Positions 15,193-23,873 are shown, counted from the stretch's first letter. The stretch is 28,920 nucleotides of DNA from an uncultured Bacilli bacterium (GCA_947626215.1 CANQRJ010000004.1:1-28920); one strand, 5' to 3'. Made by a program: numbers and translations. Notes: generated by a model from the sequence alone, not told the origin.

Positions 15193-16519
15193 AATTTTTT
15201 CCTTCCTTTTTAATATACTTGTATATTATATCATAATTTTGTTCTTTTTCTAAATCATATTTCGATTTTTTTATGCCACATACCCACAATACGGTGGAAT
15301 TTGCATCGATTAGTATAGGAATGGCGTCTTTTTCATCTTGATCGATATGTGCATCGATTAAAATATCTTTTACTTTTTTACTTCCATTTAAGTTCTTTAC
15401 TTCCATTTTCATACCACTCGTTCTTGTAGTAATATATAAGGGAAGTTTTATTTCTTTCGAATTTAGATGGATTTCATAATTACTTTTGATGGTGTAATCT
15501 TCTTCTTTTTTTAACATACTACCATCTGGTAAAACAATACTTTCATTTACTTCTATTTTATATTTTTCTGTTCCCTTTTTATCTTGGAGCCAAATGTATT
15601 TTTTATTCTTTTTTAATGTTTTATTTTTAGGAAAATCTATTTTGTCTTTTTCCTTATTGGATTCAATCATTTGAAAAGCTACCATTAAATGCCTATCTGT
15701 AATTTTTTTTAAATCTTTATCATAGTTTTCTTTTAGATATTTTTTTAGAATTCGTTTTTGTTCTGTTTTAGAACATTCTAAAAATTTTTCTTTGATGATT
15801 TTGTTGTTTTCTATTGGTATCTCTTTTGTTTTTTCTTCAATGAATTGTTCTGCTTCTAAAAGGGTAGACGAAAATTTTAAAAACTTTTTCGCATAGTTCG
15901 GTTCTTCTTTCGAAAGATAAGGAATGATATTTTTCCTGATTCTATTTCGAATGTAGTTCTCACTTTCATTTGTTTCATCGATTACATATGGAATATTTTT
16001 ACTTTTTAATTCATCCAAAATTTCTTTTTTGGTCATATTTAATAAAGGCCTTATTATCTGAACACCATCCCAAGTACTTCTCCTATTTATTCCGGCATAG
16101 CCTTTTAGAGTGCTTCCTCTTAATATGCGCATGAAAATAGTTTCTACTAAATCGTCGGCATGATGCGCGGTGAAAAGATAAGTTGCATGATATTTTTTTA
16201 CGACTTGTTTTAAAAATTCATAACGTTTTTCTCTTCCTTCTTCTTCAGTAAATTTTCCTTTTCGATAATTCTCTATTTTGTAAAACTCGCAAGGAACATT
16301 TAAAGATGCCAAATAATCTTTGACAAATTCTTCTTCCTTTTTATTATTAGGCCTTGTATTATGGTTTACATGAGCACAGATAATTTGAATATTTTTCTTT
16401 TTTTGAATTTCTAAAAGTAAGTGAAGTAAAAATATAGAATCGGGACCACCTGAACACGCCAAAATGCAAATATCTTTATCTTTTAATAAAGTATTTAAAA
16501 AATCTCTTGTTTCTTTCAT
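15176..16519 (-). CDS. tilS: tRNA(Ile)-lysidine synthase
   Basis: The 447-residue protein has the PP-loop motif SGGPDS at residues 23-28, followed by CAHVNHNTRP and TAHHADDLVET, the conserved catalytic segments of TilS. A TilS_C-type C-terminal domain ends with KSKYDL-like residues. It ligates lysine to cytidine 34 of the minor tRNA(Ile), so that the tRNA reads AUA instead of AUG, using ATP in the cytoplasm. In Bacillus the order is tilS-hprT-ftsH; here tilS overlaps ftsH directly and hprT is absent. AGGTGATTT precedes the ATG. The gene is essential in most bacteria. Confidence 0.95.
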   Translation of the reverse strand: MKETRDFLNTLLKDKDICILACSGGPDSIFLLHLLLEIQKKKNIQIICAHVNHNTRPNNKKEEEFVKDYLASLNVPCEFYKIENYRKGKFTEEEGREKRYEFLKQVVKKYHATYLFTAHHADDLVETIFMRILRGSTLKGYAGINRRSTWDGVQIIRPLLNMTKKEILDELKSKNIPYVIDETNESENYIRNRIRKNIIPYLSKEEPNYAKKFLKFSSTLLEAEQFIEEKTKEIPIENNKIIKEKFLECSKTEQKRILKKYLKENYDKDLKKITDRHLMVAFQMIESNKEKDKIDFPKNKTLKKNKKYIWLQDKKGTEKYKIEVNESIVLPDGSMLKKEEDYTIKSNYEIHLNSKEIKLPLYITTRTSGMKMEVKNLNGSKKVKDILIDAHIDQDEKDAIPILIDANSTVLWVCGIKKSKYDLEKEQNYDIIYKYIKKEGKNYEKNQ

Positions 16520-16544
16520 AAATCACCTTTTAAAAAACAAGACT

Positions 16545-16573
16545 ATTGTATACTATTCTATGAAGTTTTGCAA
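16545..16573 (-). promoter_or_regulatory. Promoter of tilS-ftsH
   Basis: TTGCAA (16568-16573), a 17-base spacer and TACAAT (16545-16550) on the minus strand, 25 bases before the tilS ATG. Confidence 0.6.
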
Positions 16574-16611
16574 GAGTTTTTTAGCACTTTATTGGTTTGA
16601 GTGATAATTTT

Positions 16612-17988
16612 TTAAATTAGAACTGGAATAAATGGAGTTTTAAGTTCACCATTACCTTTAAAAATTTTGACATTTGGATTTAAATATAATGCAGGTTTTA
16701 CCACATTTGCATTACTTGTAGGATGTAATCCAATTCGACCACTTTCTTCTATATAAAACGTGGTATAACTATAAGTTGTATTATCATTTGCTGTTAATAA
16801 CCAAATATTTAATGACTGATACATCCAGTTATCCGTATGGCAATTGTTGTTTCCATAGTTATTCATACCTACATTTAAACAATCATTTCTATTTTTAGAT
16901 CCTGTAGCATACCCATAATCACTTGGATACATAAGAGCGATTTTTCCTTTCCAATAAATATTTCTGGTTATCGTATCATTACACTCATTCCAACCTTTTC
17001 CACCTTTTTCTACCTTACAACTATCTCCAGTTTCATAACTTCTTTCTGAATTATAAAAAGTTTTCGTACTTATTTCATTGTAATGAACTCGGGCACTTGT
17101 GTTCCATGTTACATCTTCAATCATATTTTTTAATTTATCAGATATGCCACTTTCCTCAAATTCACACATATTTGTTTCTTCATTTCTTTCATTATAACAT
17201 GAGCCATTTGTTTTGTTCCAATATAAACTATTATTAAAATTTTCTTTTTCAAACCCTGGATTTAATAATTTCATTAAATCGGATTTACTCCATTCATTCA
17301 TGCCATAACCTGTATTCATAGAATATAAACTGGTATCCCAACTATATTCTCCAATACTATCATTTCTTACTATTTTTACTCTTTGTTCAACTTTATCTTC
17401 ACTCGTCATGACATTCACAAGTCCTATGATACGCCATAATTCGTCATTAAATGTTATGTAATTATTTGGATTTTCTCCTGCATAACGGTACTCTGTTTTT
17501 TTGAAACCTGCATCATTTACTGTTCCCGTTACTTCGTCGTTGTGGGATACTTCATATAACCCATTTCCTTCGGTTACAAAAGGGACTCCTTTTCCTAATA
17601 TATAAGTTCCTTTTACAAAATACAAATTACATTTGGTTCTTGATGTAGTGACTCCTAAAATATGTATCATTTCATCCTCTGTCATAGATACTTTGATATC
17701 TGGATTTTTATTTCCTAAGACTCCACAGTAACTTTGATTTTCATCTAAAACGTAGCCTTCATTTTTAGTAGGCATCTCTTTTTGAATCACTCCATCTTTG
17801 TAAAAAGCAAAATAAATGTCTCCTGGATCTTCAACACTCCCATTCATCACATCATATTTATCATTTGTCTCAAAAATAGCAAATGTTCTATATAAAATCA
17901 CTCCACTTATTAATAAAACACAGGTAATAGTAAACAATATAATTCCTATTTTCTTTTTATCTTTTTCTTTAAAAGCTTTTAGATCCAT
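16612..17988 (-). CDS. Membrane-anchored surface protein, DUF6273-like C-terminal domain
   Basis: The 458-residue protein has one N-terminal hydrophobic helix (about residues 15-38) preceded by a lysine-rich segment, so the bulk is probably outside the cell. The exterior part has several paired cysteines and the motif series ELWRIIGL, IALMYPSDYGYA, WLLTA and VKPALYLNP. That series resembles DUF6273-type domains common in surface and phage-linked proteins of gut Firmicutes. No enzymatic residues are obvious. Variable loops and cysteine pairs fit a binding or structural protein. A ribosome binding site AGGAAAGTGAT lies directly before the ATG. It is divergently transcribed from a two-domain XRE regulator, which may control it. 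Confidence 0.75.
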   Translation of the reverse strand: MDLKAFKEKDKKKIGIILFTITCVLLISGVILYRTFAIFETNDKYDVMNGSVEDPGDIYFAFYKDGVIQKEMPTKNEGYVLDENQSYCGVLGNKNPDIKVSMTEDEMIHILGVTTSRTKCNLYFVKGTYILGKGVPFVTEGNGLYEVSHNDEVTGTVNDAGFKKTEYRYAGENPNNYITFNDELWRIIGLVNVMTSEDKVEQRVKIVRNDSIGEYSWDTSLYSMNTGYGMNEWSKSDLMKLLNPGFEKENFNNSLYWNKTNGSCYNERNEETNMCEFEESGISDKLKNMIEDVTWNTSARVHYNEISTKTFYNSERSYETGDSCKVEKGGKGWNECNDTITRNIYWKGKIALMYPSDYGYATGSKNRNDCLNVGMNNYGNNNCHTDNWMYQSLNIWLLTANDNTTYSYTTFYIEESGRIGLHPTSNANVVKPALYLNPNVKIFKGNGELKTPFIPVLI

Positions 17989-18011
17989 ATCACTTTCCTA
18001 CTTTCGATGTT

Positions 18012-18041
18012 ATTATATCACAAATGTCGTATTTAGGTCTA
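18012..18041 (-). promoter_or_regulatory. Promoter of the surface-protein gene
   Basis: TGATATAAT on the minus strand (18012-18020) is an extended -10, with TAGACC as a possible -35 (18036-18041, 18-base spacer). The divergent XRE gene begins 50 bases away. Confidence 0.65.
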
Positions 18042-18090
18042 TAGTTTTTTCTGATTTTTGTTTAATGCGACAATATTTATGGTGATTTAA

Positions 18091-18525
18091 GTGAATTTTG
18101 AAAGATTAAAAGATATAAGGGAAAATTTAGATTATAAACAAATAGACATTGCGAATATATTAGGAGTTTCTCAACGGAGTTATTCTAGATGGGAAACGGG
18201 TGAGGAAATTATTCCTTTAAAAAGATTAATTCAATTTTGTAATTTTTTTCATATTAATTTAGATTATGCTATGGGACTTACTAATAAAAAAATAAAAACT
18301 AATTATCTTATTGTTTGTGATTCTAAATATATTGGATGTCGTCTCAAAGAGTTTAGGAAAAATCATCATTTAACTCAAGTAAAACTTGCCAATTTTTTGT
18401 GCACAACTCATTCTACTATTTCGGCTTATGAAAGTGGAAAAACTTTGTTATTAACTGCTTTTGCTTATCAAATATGTAAAACCTATTCTATTTCGATGGA
18501 CTGGTTATGCACGATGAAAAAATAA
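18091..18525 (+). CDS. Transcriptional regulator with two XRE helix-turn-helix domains
   Basis: This 144-residue protein contains two complete Cro/C1-type domains. The first spans residues 3-63 (QIDIANILGVSQRSYSRWETG) and the second 81-141 (LTQVKLANFLCTTHSTISAYESG), joined by a short linker. Single-chain double XRE proteins would recognise two half-sites without dimerising. The start is GTG with TGGTGA five bases upstream; no ATG fits. It is divergent from the surface-protein gene and could act on the shared 100-base intergenic region, where no long palindrome is visible. The gene ends in the hairpin shared with yitT. Confidence 0.85.
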   Translation: MNFERLKDIRENLDYKQIDIANILGVSQRSYSRWETGEEIIPLKRLIQFCNFFHINLDYAMGLTNKKIKTNYLIVCDSKYIGCRLKEFRKNHHLTQVKLANFLCTTHSTISAYESGKTLLLTAFAYQICKTYSISMDWLCTMKK

Positions 18526-18555
18526 AAGAACCTCTCCTAATCGAGTGATTCTTTT
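18524..18555. terminator. Bidirectional terminator between the double-XRE gene and yitT
   Basis: AAAAGAA and TTCTTTT form the outer stem, with CTC/GAG pairing inside, interrupted by mismatches. A and T runs lie on both sides. Both stop codons fall within the hairpin. Confidence 0.65.
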
Positions 18556-19397
18556 GTTTTTGAACGAATCGTTATATTGGCATTTAATTGTTCATAAGCA
18601 TTTATTATGATTATGAATGCATCCGGATCAATGATATCAATTCCTTCTTTTATCTTATAATAATCTTTTTCTTCTACACTGCAAAGGATCATTTTGCCAT
18701 TTTTTTTCGAATAACCTCCAATTGAATTTAATATTGTTACATCATAGCTATTTGCAGTTAAATAGTCTTTTATTTCCTCAATTTTACTTGAACTAATATA
18801 AAATACTCGATTGTGATTAATTCCTAGTTGAGTTCTATTTGATATACCACTTATTAACACTAAAGCTAGTAAAGCATACATCATATTTGCAAATCCAAAA
18901 AATGCCCAACCTAAAAGCACAATAAAACCATCGACATAAAGTATTGATTTTGCCATTGGTATTTTTAAATATTTTTCCATCATTTGATTTAGTATGTCTG
19001 TGCCGCCTGTTGTAAAATTTTGTTTAAAAATAAGTCCATACCCAAACCCACTTAAAGCTCCACCTATTAAGGATACAATTACAGGATCTAATGATAATGG
19101 AATCCATGTAGGAATATCTTCAAATATTTTAATAAAAATAGGTACAATTAAGGAACCAAATATTGTATTTCTGGTCTTTTCTTTTCCTAAGAAAATGTAA
19201 CTTATTATAATGAGTATGACATTTACTAAAAAGATAAACATACTTTCTTCTATATTCAATACTTTTTTTGCTATGATGGCAAGCCCGCCTACTCCTCCTG
19301 CTACTAGTTGGTTTGGTGCGATAAACAAATCATACGCAATGGAAACAAAAAGACTTCCTAATATCACATAAAAATAGTCTTCTATTTTCTTTTTCAT
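18537..19397 (-). CDS. YitT/DUF2179 family membrane protein
   Basis: The 286-residue protein has about five N-terminal membrane helices, with APNQLVAGGVGGLAII and FGYGLIFKQNFTTGGTDI as the recognisable YitT motifs. A C-terminal cytoplasmic DUF2179 domain follows (about residues 210-270), ending in DPDAFIIIINAYE. The family is widespread in Firmicutes. It has been proposed to be transport or sensing related, but its function is not established. It is coupled to prfB by a four-base ATGA overlap, and GGGGAGG serves as ribosome binding site. It ends at the shared hairpin at 18524-18555. Confidence 0.9.
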   Translation of the reverse strand: MKKKIEDYFYVILGSLFVSIAYDLFIAPNQLVAGGVGGLAIIAKKVLNIEESMFIFLVNVILIIISYIFLGKEKTRNTIFGSLIVPIFIKIFEDIPTWIPLSLDPVIVSLIGGALSGFGYGLIFKQNFTTGGTDILNQMMEKYLKIPMAKSILYVDGFIVLLGWAFFGFANMMYALLALVLISGISNRTQLGINHNRVFYISSSKIEEIKDYLTANSYDVTILNSIGGYSKKNGKMILCSVEEKDYYKIKEGIDIIDPDAFIIIINAYEQLNANITIRSKTKESLD

Positions 19398-20474
19398 CTT
19401 TCCTCCCCTTTTAATAATGATTCTAATATGGGTAATATTTCTCCATTTAATACTTTGTCTGTGTTGCTTGTTTCATAACCACTTCTTAAATCTTTGATTA
19501 ATTTGTATGGTTCTAAAACATAATTTCTTATTTGACTTCCAAAGTTGATATCCGTTATTTCTCCTTTTAAAGCTTTTACTTCTTGTAATTTTTTATCTTC
19601 TTCTAATTGATAGAGTTTGCTTTTTAATAATTTCATGGCTTGTTCTTTGTTTTTTAGTTGACTTCTTTCATTTTGACATGTGACTACAATTTTTGTTGGT
19701 AAGTGAGTAATTCTAACGGCAGAATTTGAAGTGTTTACGGATTGTCCTCCTGCTCCACTGGAATGATAAACGTCTATTTTTAAATCACTTTCTTTGATAT
19801 CAATTTCAATGTTGGAATCGTATTCTGGTGTAACGGAAACTGATGCGAAGGAAGTGTGTCTTCTTGCATTTGAATCAAATGGAGATATTCTTACTAATCT
19901 GTGGACTCCTCTTTCATTTTTTAAATATCCAAAAGGATAGTTTCCTTTTATAAGGATGGTCGCACTTTTAATACCTGCTTCTTCGCCTTTTTGTTCTTCG
20001 ATTACTTCATAGGTATAATCGTATTTATCACAAAACATTTTATACATACGTAAGAGCATGCTTGCCCAGTCACATGATTCGGTTCCTCCTGCTCCAGGAT
20101 GTATTTCTAAGTAGCAGTTTAAACTATCATGTGGTCCATTTAAAAGGGTATTTAGTTCTAATTCTTCGATTTCTTTTTTTAATTTTTCTAAGTCTATGGA
20201 TTCTAAATCTTCTTCATTTAAAAGCTCACATAATTCGATATTTTCTTCTAATTCTTTTGTTAAATGTTCTACTTTTTCTACTATTTTTTTATTCCAAGCT
20301 AGTTCTTTATTTATTTTATTCGCTTGTTCGATGTCACTCCAAAAATTTTCCTTTTTCGTAAATGTATCTAATTCGGCAATTTTTTTTCTTTTTCCTTCTA
20401 AGTCAAAGTGACCTCCCAATATCATTTAATTTTTGAACTAAACTTTTTAATGTGTTTTTTATCTCGTTATTCAT
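19394..20474 (-). CDS. prfB: Peptide chain release factor 2, programmed +1 frameshift
   Basis: The true start is ATG 20474, with AGGTGAGAAC before it. The zero frame runs 23 codons and ends at TGA (20403-20405) preceded by CTT. A GGGAGG internal Shine-Dalgarno sits three bases before CTT. Slipping +1 over CTT-T places GAC TTA GAA in frame, and the product is about 359 residues. The catalytic GGQ is in SSGAGGQSVNT, and the family signatures HPGAGGTESCDW and RRHTSFASV are present. RF2 releases peptides at TGA and TAA stops. The site is the classical autoregulation: low RF2 favours the frameshift. It is followed by yitT through an ATGA overlap. Confidence 0.96.
20402..20423 (-). promoter_or_regulatory. 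prfB programmed +1 frameshift signal
   Basis: The minus strand reads GGGAGG, TCA, CTT, TGA, C. A Shine-Dalgarno-like element lies three bases before the slippery CTT and the in-frame stop TGA. This is the canonical RF2 arrangement, and it also shows that TGA is a stop codon here. Confidence 0.95.
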
Positions 20475-20491
20475 GTTCTCACCTTTCTCTA

Positions 20492-20500
20492 ATTTTATCA
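20492..20500 (-). promoter_or_regulatory. Extended -10 promoter of prfB-yitT
   Basis: TGATAAAAT on the minus strand lies 17 bases before the prfB ATG, with no convincing -35. Confidence 0.55.
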
Positions 20501-20534
20501 TAGAACTTTTTTTTAGAAAAGGGAAAAACTTGTT

Positions 20535-20990
20535 TTATTTTTTTCTTTTTAATTGTAAGTTTTCTTTTATAACTTCTATTTTTGACTCTTCATATTTTTC
20601 TTCTTTTTCATTAAAGGTTTCGGTTATTAGTAAAGTTTCATCGTTTGTATATTCAACGGCTTTATGCCATTCACTTAAGTCAAATTCATATCCTGTTAAT
20701 CTTGCCCATTTAGGAATGGATGGTATATTTTTTGAATTTCTTGAAATATAAGTGAAATTACTATACTTTCCTTTTTCAACTACTTTTTTCCTTTTTAAAG
20801 GTAAGCCAAAAATATTTTTTTTGTGACCTACATAAACAGGCATGATATTAGTATAGTAAGTGATTACTTTTTTCATTGTTTTAAATTCGGTTCGTATTTT
20901 TACATATCCGTTTGGATCTTCACAATTGAGATAATCTAAAATACTTCCTTCTTTTTTTACTAAATGTTGATATGGTTCCATTCTTATCAT
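20535..20990 (-). CDS. Unknown 151-residue protein
   Basis: I do not recognise this protein. It is soluble, basic at both ends, and rich in aromatic residues in the middle, with GHKKNIFGLPLKRKK around residues 55-70 and SEWHKAVEYTNDETLLI further on. The start is ATG 20990, with AGAGGAA five bases upstream. A TTG 18 bases earlier has no ribosome binding site. It is divergent from trmB, with overlapping promoter regions, and lies just upstream of prfB without a clear terminator between them. No domain or catalytic motif is apparent. Confidence 0.6.
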   Translation of the reverse strand: MIRMEPYQHLVKKEGSILDYLNCEDPNGYVKIRTEFKTMKKVITYYTNIMPVYVGHKKNIFGLPLKRKKVVEKGKYSNFTYISRNSKNIPSIPKWARLTGYEFDLSEWHKAVEYTNDETLLITETFNEKEEKYEESKIEVIKENLQLKRKK

Positions 20991-21014
20991 AAAAATTCCT
21001 CTTTTCAATCCATT

Positions 21015-21043
21015 ATTTTATATAAAAAGTTTTCAATTTGCAA
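21015..21043 (-). promoter_or_regulatory. Promoter of the 20535-20990 gene
   Basis: TTGCAA (21038-21043), a 17-base spacer and TAAAAT (21015-21020) on the minus strand. It overlaps the trmB promoter on the other strand. Confidence 0.5.
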
Positions 21044-21058
21044 GTTTTTTGTTATAAT
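21030..21058 (+). promoter_or_regulatory. Promoter of trmB
   Basis: TTTTCA (21030-21035), a 17-base spacer and TATAAT (21053-21058), with TGT in front of the -10, making it extended. It overlaps the divergent promoter at 21015-21043. Confidence 0.7.
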
Positions 21059-21081
21059 TTAGGAGAAGGACGTGGTTTGAT

Positions 21082-21720
21082 ATGCGTTATAAAAGGGTGG
21101 AAAATGCAGATGTTTTGGTAAAAGAAAGTCCTTATTATGTAGAAAATCCAGAAAGTCACAAAAACAATTGGTCTACTGTTTTTAAAAATCATCATCCTAT
21201 TTATATTGAACTTGGAATGGGTCGAGGTGATTTTATTATCCATATGGCCGAATCTTATCCTCAAATTAATTTTATTGGTATTGAAATGTTTTTATCTCAG
21301 ATGGTTTATGCAACTCAAAAATTAGAGAAAATGCACTTATCCAACTTGAAATTGATACACTTAGATGCGAAAGATTTAGCAAGTGTTTTTGGAAAAGAAG
21401 TGGACACCATTTATTTAACATTTTGTGATCCATGGCCTAAAAAACAAGATGAGAAAAGAAGATTTACTCATGAAAATTTTTTAAGAATTTATGACCGGGT
21501 TTTTAAAAAGGATAAACGAATTGTATTGAAGACAGATAATAAAGGTTTTTTTCAATATTCTTTGGAAAGTTTATCTCAATATTGGTATGTTTTTGAAAGA
21601 GTGAGCCTTGATTTACATCACGATGAACACCCCATTGATAATATTATGACGGATTATGAACAACGTTATTTTGTGGAAGGCAGGCCTATTTATTATTTAG
21701 ACGCTAGGTTTAAAAACTAG
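21082..21720 (+). CDS. trmB: tRNA (guanine-N7)-methyltransferase
   Basis: The 212-residue protein has the SAM-binding motif IELGMGRGDF (residues 42-51), the TrmB active-site segment DPWPKK (116-121) followed by EKRRFT, KTDN (150-153), and the tRNA-binding end NIMTDYEQRYFVEG (187-200). It methylates G46 in the variable loop of tRNA. The usual DPWPKKRH reads DPWPKKQD here, two substitutions next to the catalytic segment. AGGAGAAGGA precedes the ATG. The promoter is at 21030-21058. A terminator hairpin is built into its last codons. It is the only plus-strand gene in this part of the window. Confidence 0.95.
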   Translation: MRYKRVENADVLVKESPYYVENPESHKNNWSTVFKNHHPIYIELGMGRGDFIIHMAESYPQINFIGIEMFLSQMVYATQKLEKMHLSNLKLIHLDAKDLASVFGKEVDTIYLTFCDPWPKKQDEKRRFTHENFLRIYDRVFKKDKRIVLKTDNKGFFQYSLESLSQYWYVFERVSLDLHHDEHPIDNIMTDYEQRYFVEGRPIYYLDARFKN

Positions 21721-21729
21721 TGTTTTTTT
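21701..21729 (+). terminator. Terminator embedded in the trmB 3' end
   Basis: ACGCTAG and CTAGTGT form a 7-bp stem with one G-T pair and a 9-base loop, followed by T residues. The stop codon TAG is inside the right arm. Confidence 0.8.
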
Positions 21730-21753
21730 ATTTTCAAATTTTTCAAAAAATAA

Positions 21754-21787
21754 AAATGTTAACGTATATTTATTTGAGTTAACATTT
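21754..21787 (-). terminator. Terminator of the replisome-like operon
   Basis: AAATGTTAAC and GTTAACATTT form a 10-bp stem with a 14-base loop. On the minus strand a T-rich tract (TTTTTATTTTTT) overlaps and follows the stem. It ends the five-gene operon at 21842. Confidence 0.8.
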
Positions 21788-21841
21788 CATTTCACATATT
21801 TCTATTTTTTAATTATGTTTAAATAAAATCTTTGTAATTGC

Positions 21842-23095
21842 TTATTTTAAATCAATTATATCTCCATCTTGGAAGTCTAATAATCTGTTTTGAAATATTT
21901 CTTGTTCTATTGCTATTGCTTTTTCACTTTTTTCAGTATGTATTATAATGACTTTTTTTGGTTTCACTATTTTATCCAAAGTTTTTATTGCTTCTAAACT
22001 AGCATGCCCTGAAGTATGAATTGGAAAATAGTCCATATGTAATTCATCCACTAAATAATTTTTAAAGTCTCTTAGTTTAGGATCTTTCCAATCCTCTTTT
22101 ATGTATCCATCATACATTGAATAGATTAAACAAGCATTTTTAATATTCTCTTTATGATCTTTTAAATAATCACTCATCGATTGTTTTATGGAAACTACAA
22201 ATTTTTCATTAAAAGGTAGTTCATATATTACTTTTTTAGTATGTTTAATGTATCTACCATATGGTTCCTCTATTTTCTTTTGATTTGGACTTACAAATGT
22301 GTAAACATTACTGAAAGTATTAGAATTTGGTATTTTCTTAAGTAAACTAGTCGTAGAATTCATACACATATCCATAATAAATAAATGTGTTTTTGAAAAA
22401 CTTTTATATAAATTTACAATTCTATCAATGTTAGTGCTAGAACACATAACATATATTTGATCATATTTGGTAAGTTCTTGAAAATCTTTACTCAAATCCG
22501 TCTCTTTTTTAAAAACTCTATTACTGCTTCCAATAGTTGTACCTTCTGTTATTAATAAATCTACTTCTCCAATTTTATTTAAAACTTTATTAAATAAACA
22601 GCCTTTTTTCCCATGATTACGATAATCTCCTGTATGTAATATTTTTTTCCCATCTGCTTCTATTAAAATCATTGCCGAATTATAATTAGAGTGGTCTGCA
22701 ATAAAAGGTGTTATTTTGATATCTTTTATAAAAAAACTTTTTTCAAAATCAAAAAATTTAATTGTGTTATCTTTTTCTCGAAGCACTTTATCATATTCTC
22801 TATTAAAATAACACAAGTTATTGTGAATTTCCATTCCTTCTTTATTTAAAAAAATAGGTATTTCTTTTTTTATTAAAGATGCACACCCAATATGATCTTT
22901 ATGCGAATGTGTTATTATTACACCATCATAGTTAGCTTTTAAATTATCTTTTTTGGTTAATCCAGGAATTATAATTTGTTCTTTATCATCTAAATTATCA
23001 CCATAATCAATAATAATTTTTGTGTCCTTGCTACTTTTAATTTCGGTAATGCAACCCCCTATTTGTTTTGTTCCTTTTATAATTCTTACTTCCAC
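21842..23095 (-). CDS. Metallo-beta-lactamase/beta-CASP nuclease, RNase J-like, operon gene 5
   Basis: The 417-residue protein has a complete MBL metal site: HSHKDH at residues 63-68, H135 in ADHS and D157 in HTGDYR. The beta-CASP additions are present too: EGTT (E184), a TSGHAS loop (H364) and IIHTEKS (H386). This is the plan of RNase J and CPSF-type nucleases, but the protein is shorter than RNase J (about 550 residues) and lacks its C-terminal domain. It should hydrolyse RNA or DNA phosphodiesters using two zinc ions, and the active site looks intact. The start is GTG 23095, two bases after the stop of the preceding gene, with GGAGG in that gene's end. It is the last gene of the operon. 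Of the five products, this one has the most intact catalytic residues. Confidence 0.85.
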   Translation of the reverse strand: MEVRIIKGTKQIGGCITEIKSSKDTKIIIDYGDNLDDKEQIIIPGLTKKDNLKANYDGVIITHSHKDHIGCASLIKKEIPIFLNKEGMEIHNNLCYFNREYDKVLREKDNTIKFFDFEKSFFIKDIKITPFIADHSNYNSAMILIEADGKKILHTGDYRNHGKKGCLFNKVLNKIGEVDLLITEGTTIGSSNRVFKKETDLSKDFQELTKYDQIYVMCSSTNIDRIVNLYKSFSKTHLFIMDMCMNSTTSLLKKIPNSNTFSNVYTFVSPNQKKIEEPYGRYIKHTKKVIYELPFNEKFVVSIKQSMSDYLKDHKENIKNACLIYSMYDGYIKEDWKDPKLRDFKNYLVDELHMDYFPIHTSGHASLEAIKTLDKIVKPKKVIIIHTEKSEKAIAIEQEIFQNRLLDFQDGDIIDLK

Positions 23096-23097
23096 TT

Positions 23098-23835
23098 TTA
23101 TTTTTCCTCCTTTATATTATGATTATCATAATTTACTTTATATCTTTTTATTGATGTTTGATCATTTTCCGTATTATACTCTAAAACAGTTAATGCATTT
23201 TTATTTTCTCTTTTGGATAATAAATATTTATTCGTATATTTACGAATTGTTTTATATTCAACTATATTATTTAATTCAAGATTTTGATTCTCTACATATT
23301 TAGCATCTGCGATTAAAATTATTTGAACTTGATTTCTTTTCGCAAAGATAGAAAGTTTTTCTAGTACTAGTTCTTTACTATAATGAGTCTTTTTTAAAAG
23401 AGTATCTAAAGTGTTTATAATATAAATATCTCTTGGCTTTTTATTCACATCCTCAGAATAGTCTAATAAATAGTCTAAATAATCTTTTGAAATGATTTGT
23501 TTATCAAAATCTATCATTATTATATCATGGTTTTGCAATAATTTAATAGCATTATCTAGTCTTTTTGTATCTAAAGGTTCTTTATAGAGTTTACCTATTA
23601 CCTCACAAGGATTAAAATAAGCTTCTACTTGATATTTATCTATTTTAGAAATACTAGCAATTAAATTTTCTGTAAACCAATGATTATTTCCATCAAAGTT
23701 AAAAATTTGGATACTTTTTTTATCGTTTATTCCAAAATCATTAATTATTTTATAAATTAGTTCCATTTTGCCGTTTAAAGGCGCGGATGAAACCACGGTT
23801 AGCGTTTTATGATATGTTTCTTTATAATTATTCAT
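23098..23835 (-). CDS. Degenerate DnaB-like RecA-fold protein, copy B, operon gene 4
   Basis: The 245-residue protein resembles the C-terminal RecA domain of replicative helicase DnaB. Residues 17-24 (SAPLNGKM) align with the DnaB GRPSMGKT P-loop but lack the first glycine and end in Met instead of Thr. The Walker B equivalent (136-147) reads IYIINTLDTLL, with Asn replacing the aspartate. SIFAKRNQVQIILIADAK matches the helix and strand after Walker B. Throughout its length it is paralogous to the 201-residue protein of gene 2, sharing ISKID, VE.Y..P and KD.LDY. ATP hydrolysis is unlikely, so it may be a structural or decoy subunit. GGAG lies eight bases before the ATG. The family call rests on pattern alignment by eye. 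Confidence 0.65.
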   Translation of the reverse strand: MNNYKETYHKTLTVVSSAPLNGKMELIYKIINDFGINDKKSIQIFNFDGNNHWFTENLIASISKIDKYQVEAYFNPCEVIGKLYKEPLDTKRLDNAIKLLQNHDIIMIDFDKQIISKDYLDYLLDYSEDVNKKPRDIYIINTLDTLLKKTHYSKELVLEKLSIFAKRNQVQIILIADAKYVENQNLELNNIVEYKTIRKYTNKYLLSKRENKNALTVLEYNTENDQTSIKRYKVNYDNHNIKEEK

Positions 23836-23873
23836 CTTTTTACTCCTTTTTAGTAATTAAGAATCATCTATAA

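Noticed and set aside
16581..16607. Hairpin TTAGCACT/AGTGATAA after the surface-protein gene
   Set aside because: One mismatch in the stem, and the T-run lies on the plus strand, while the gene to be ended is on the minus strand.
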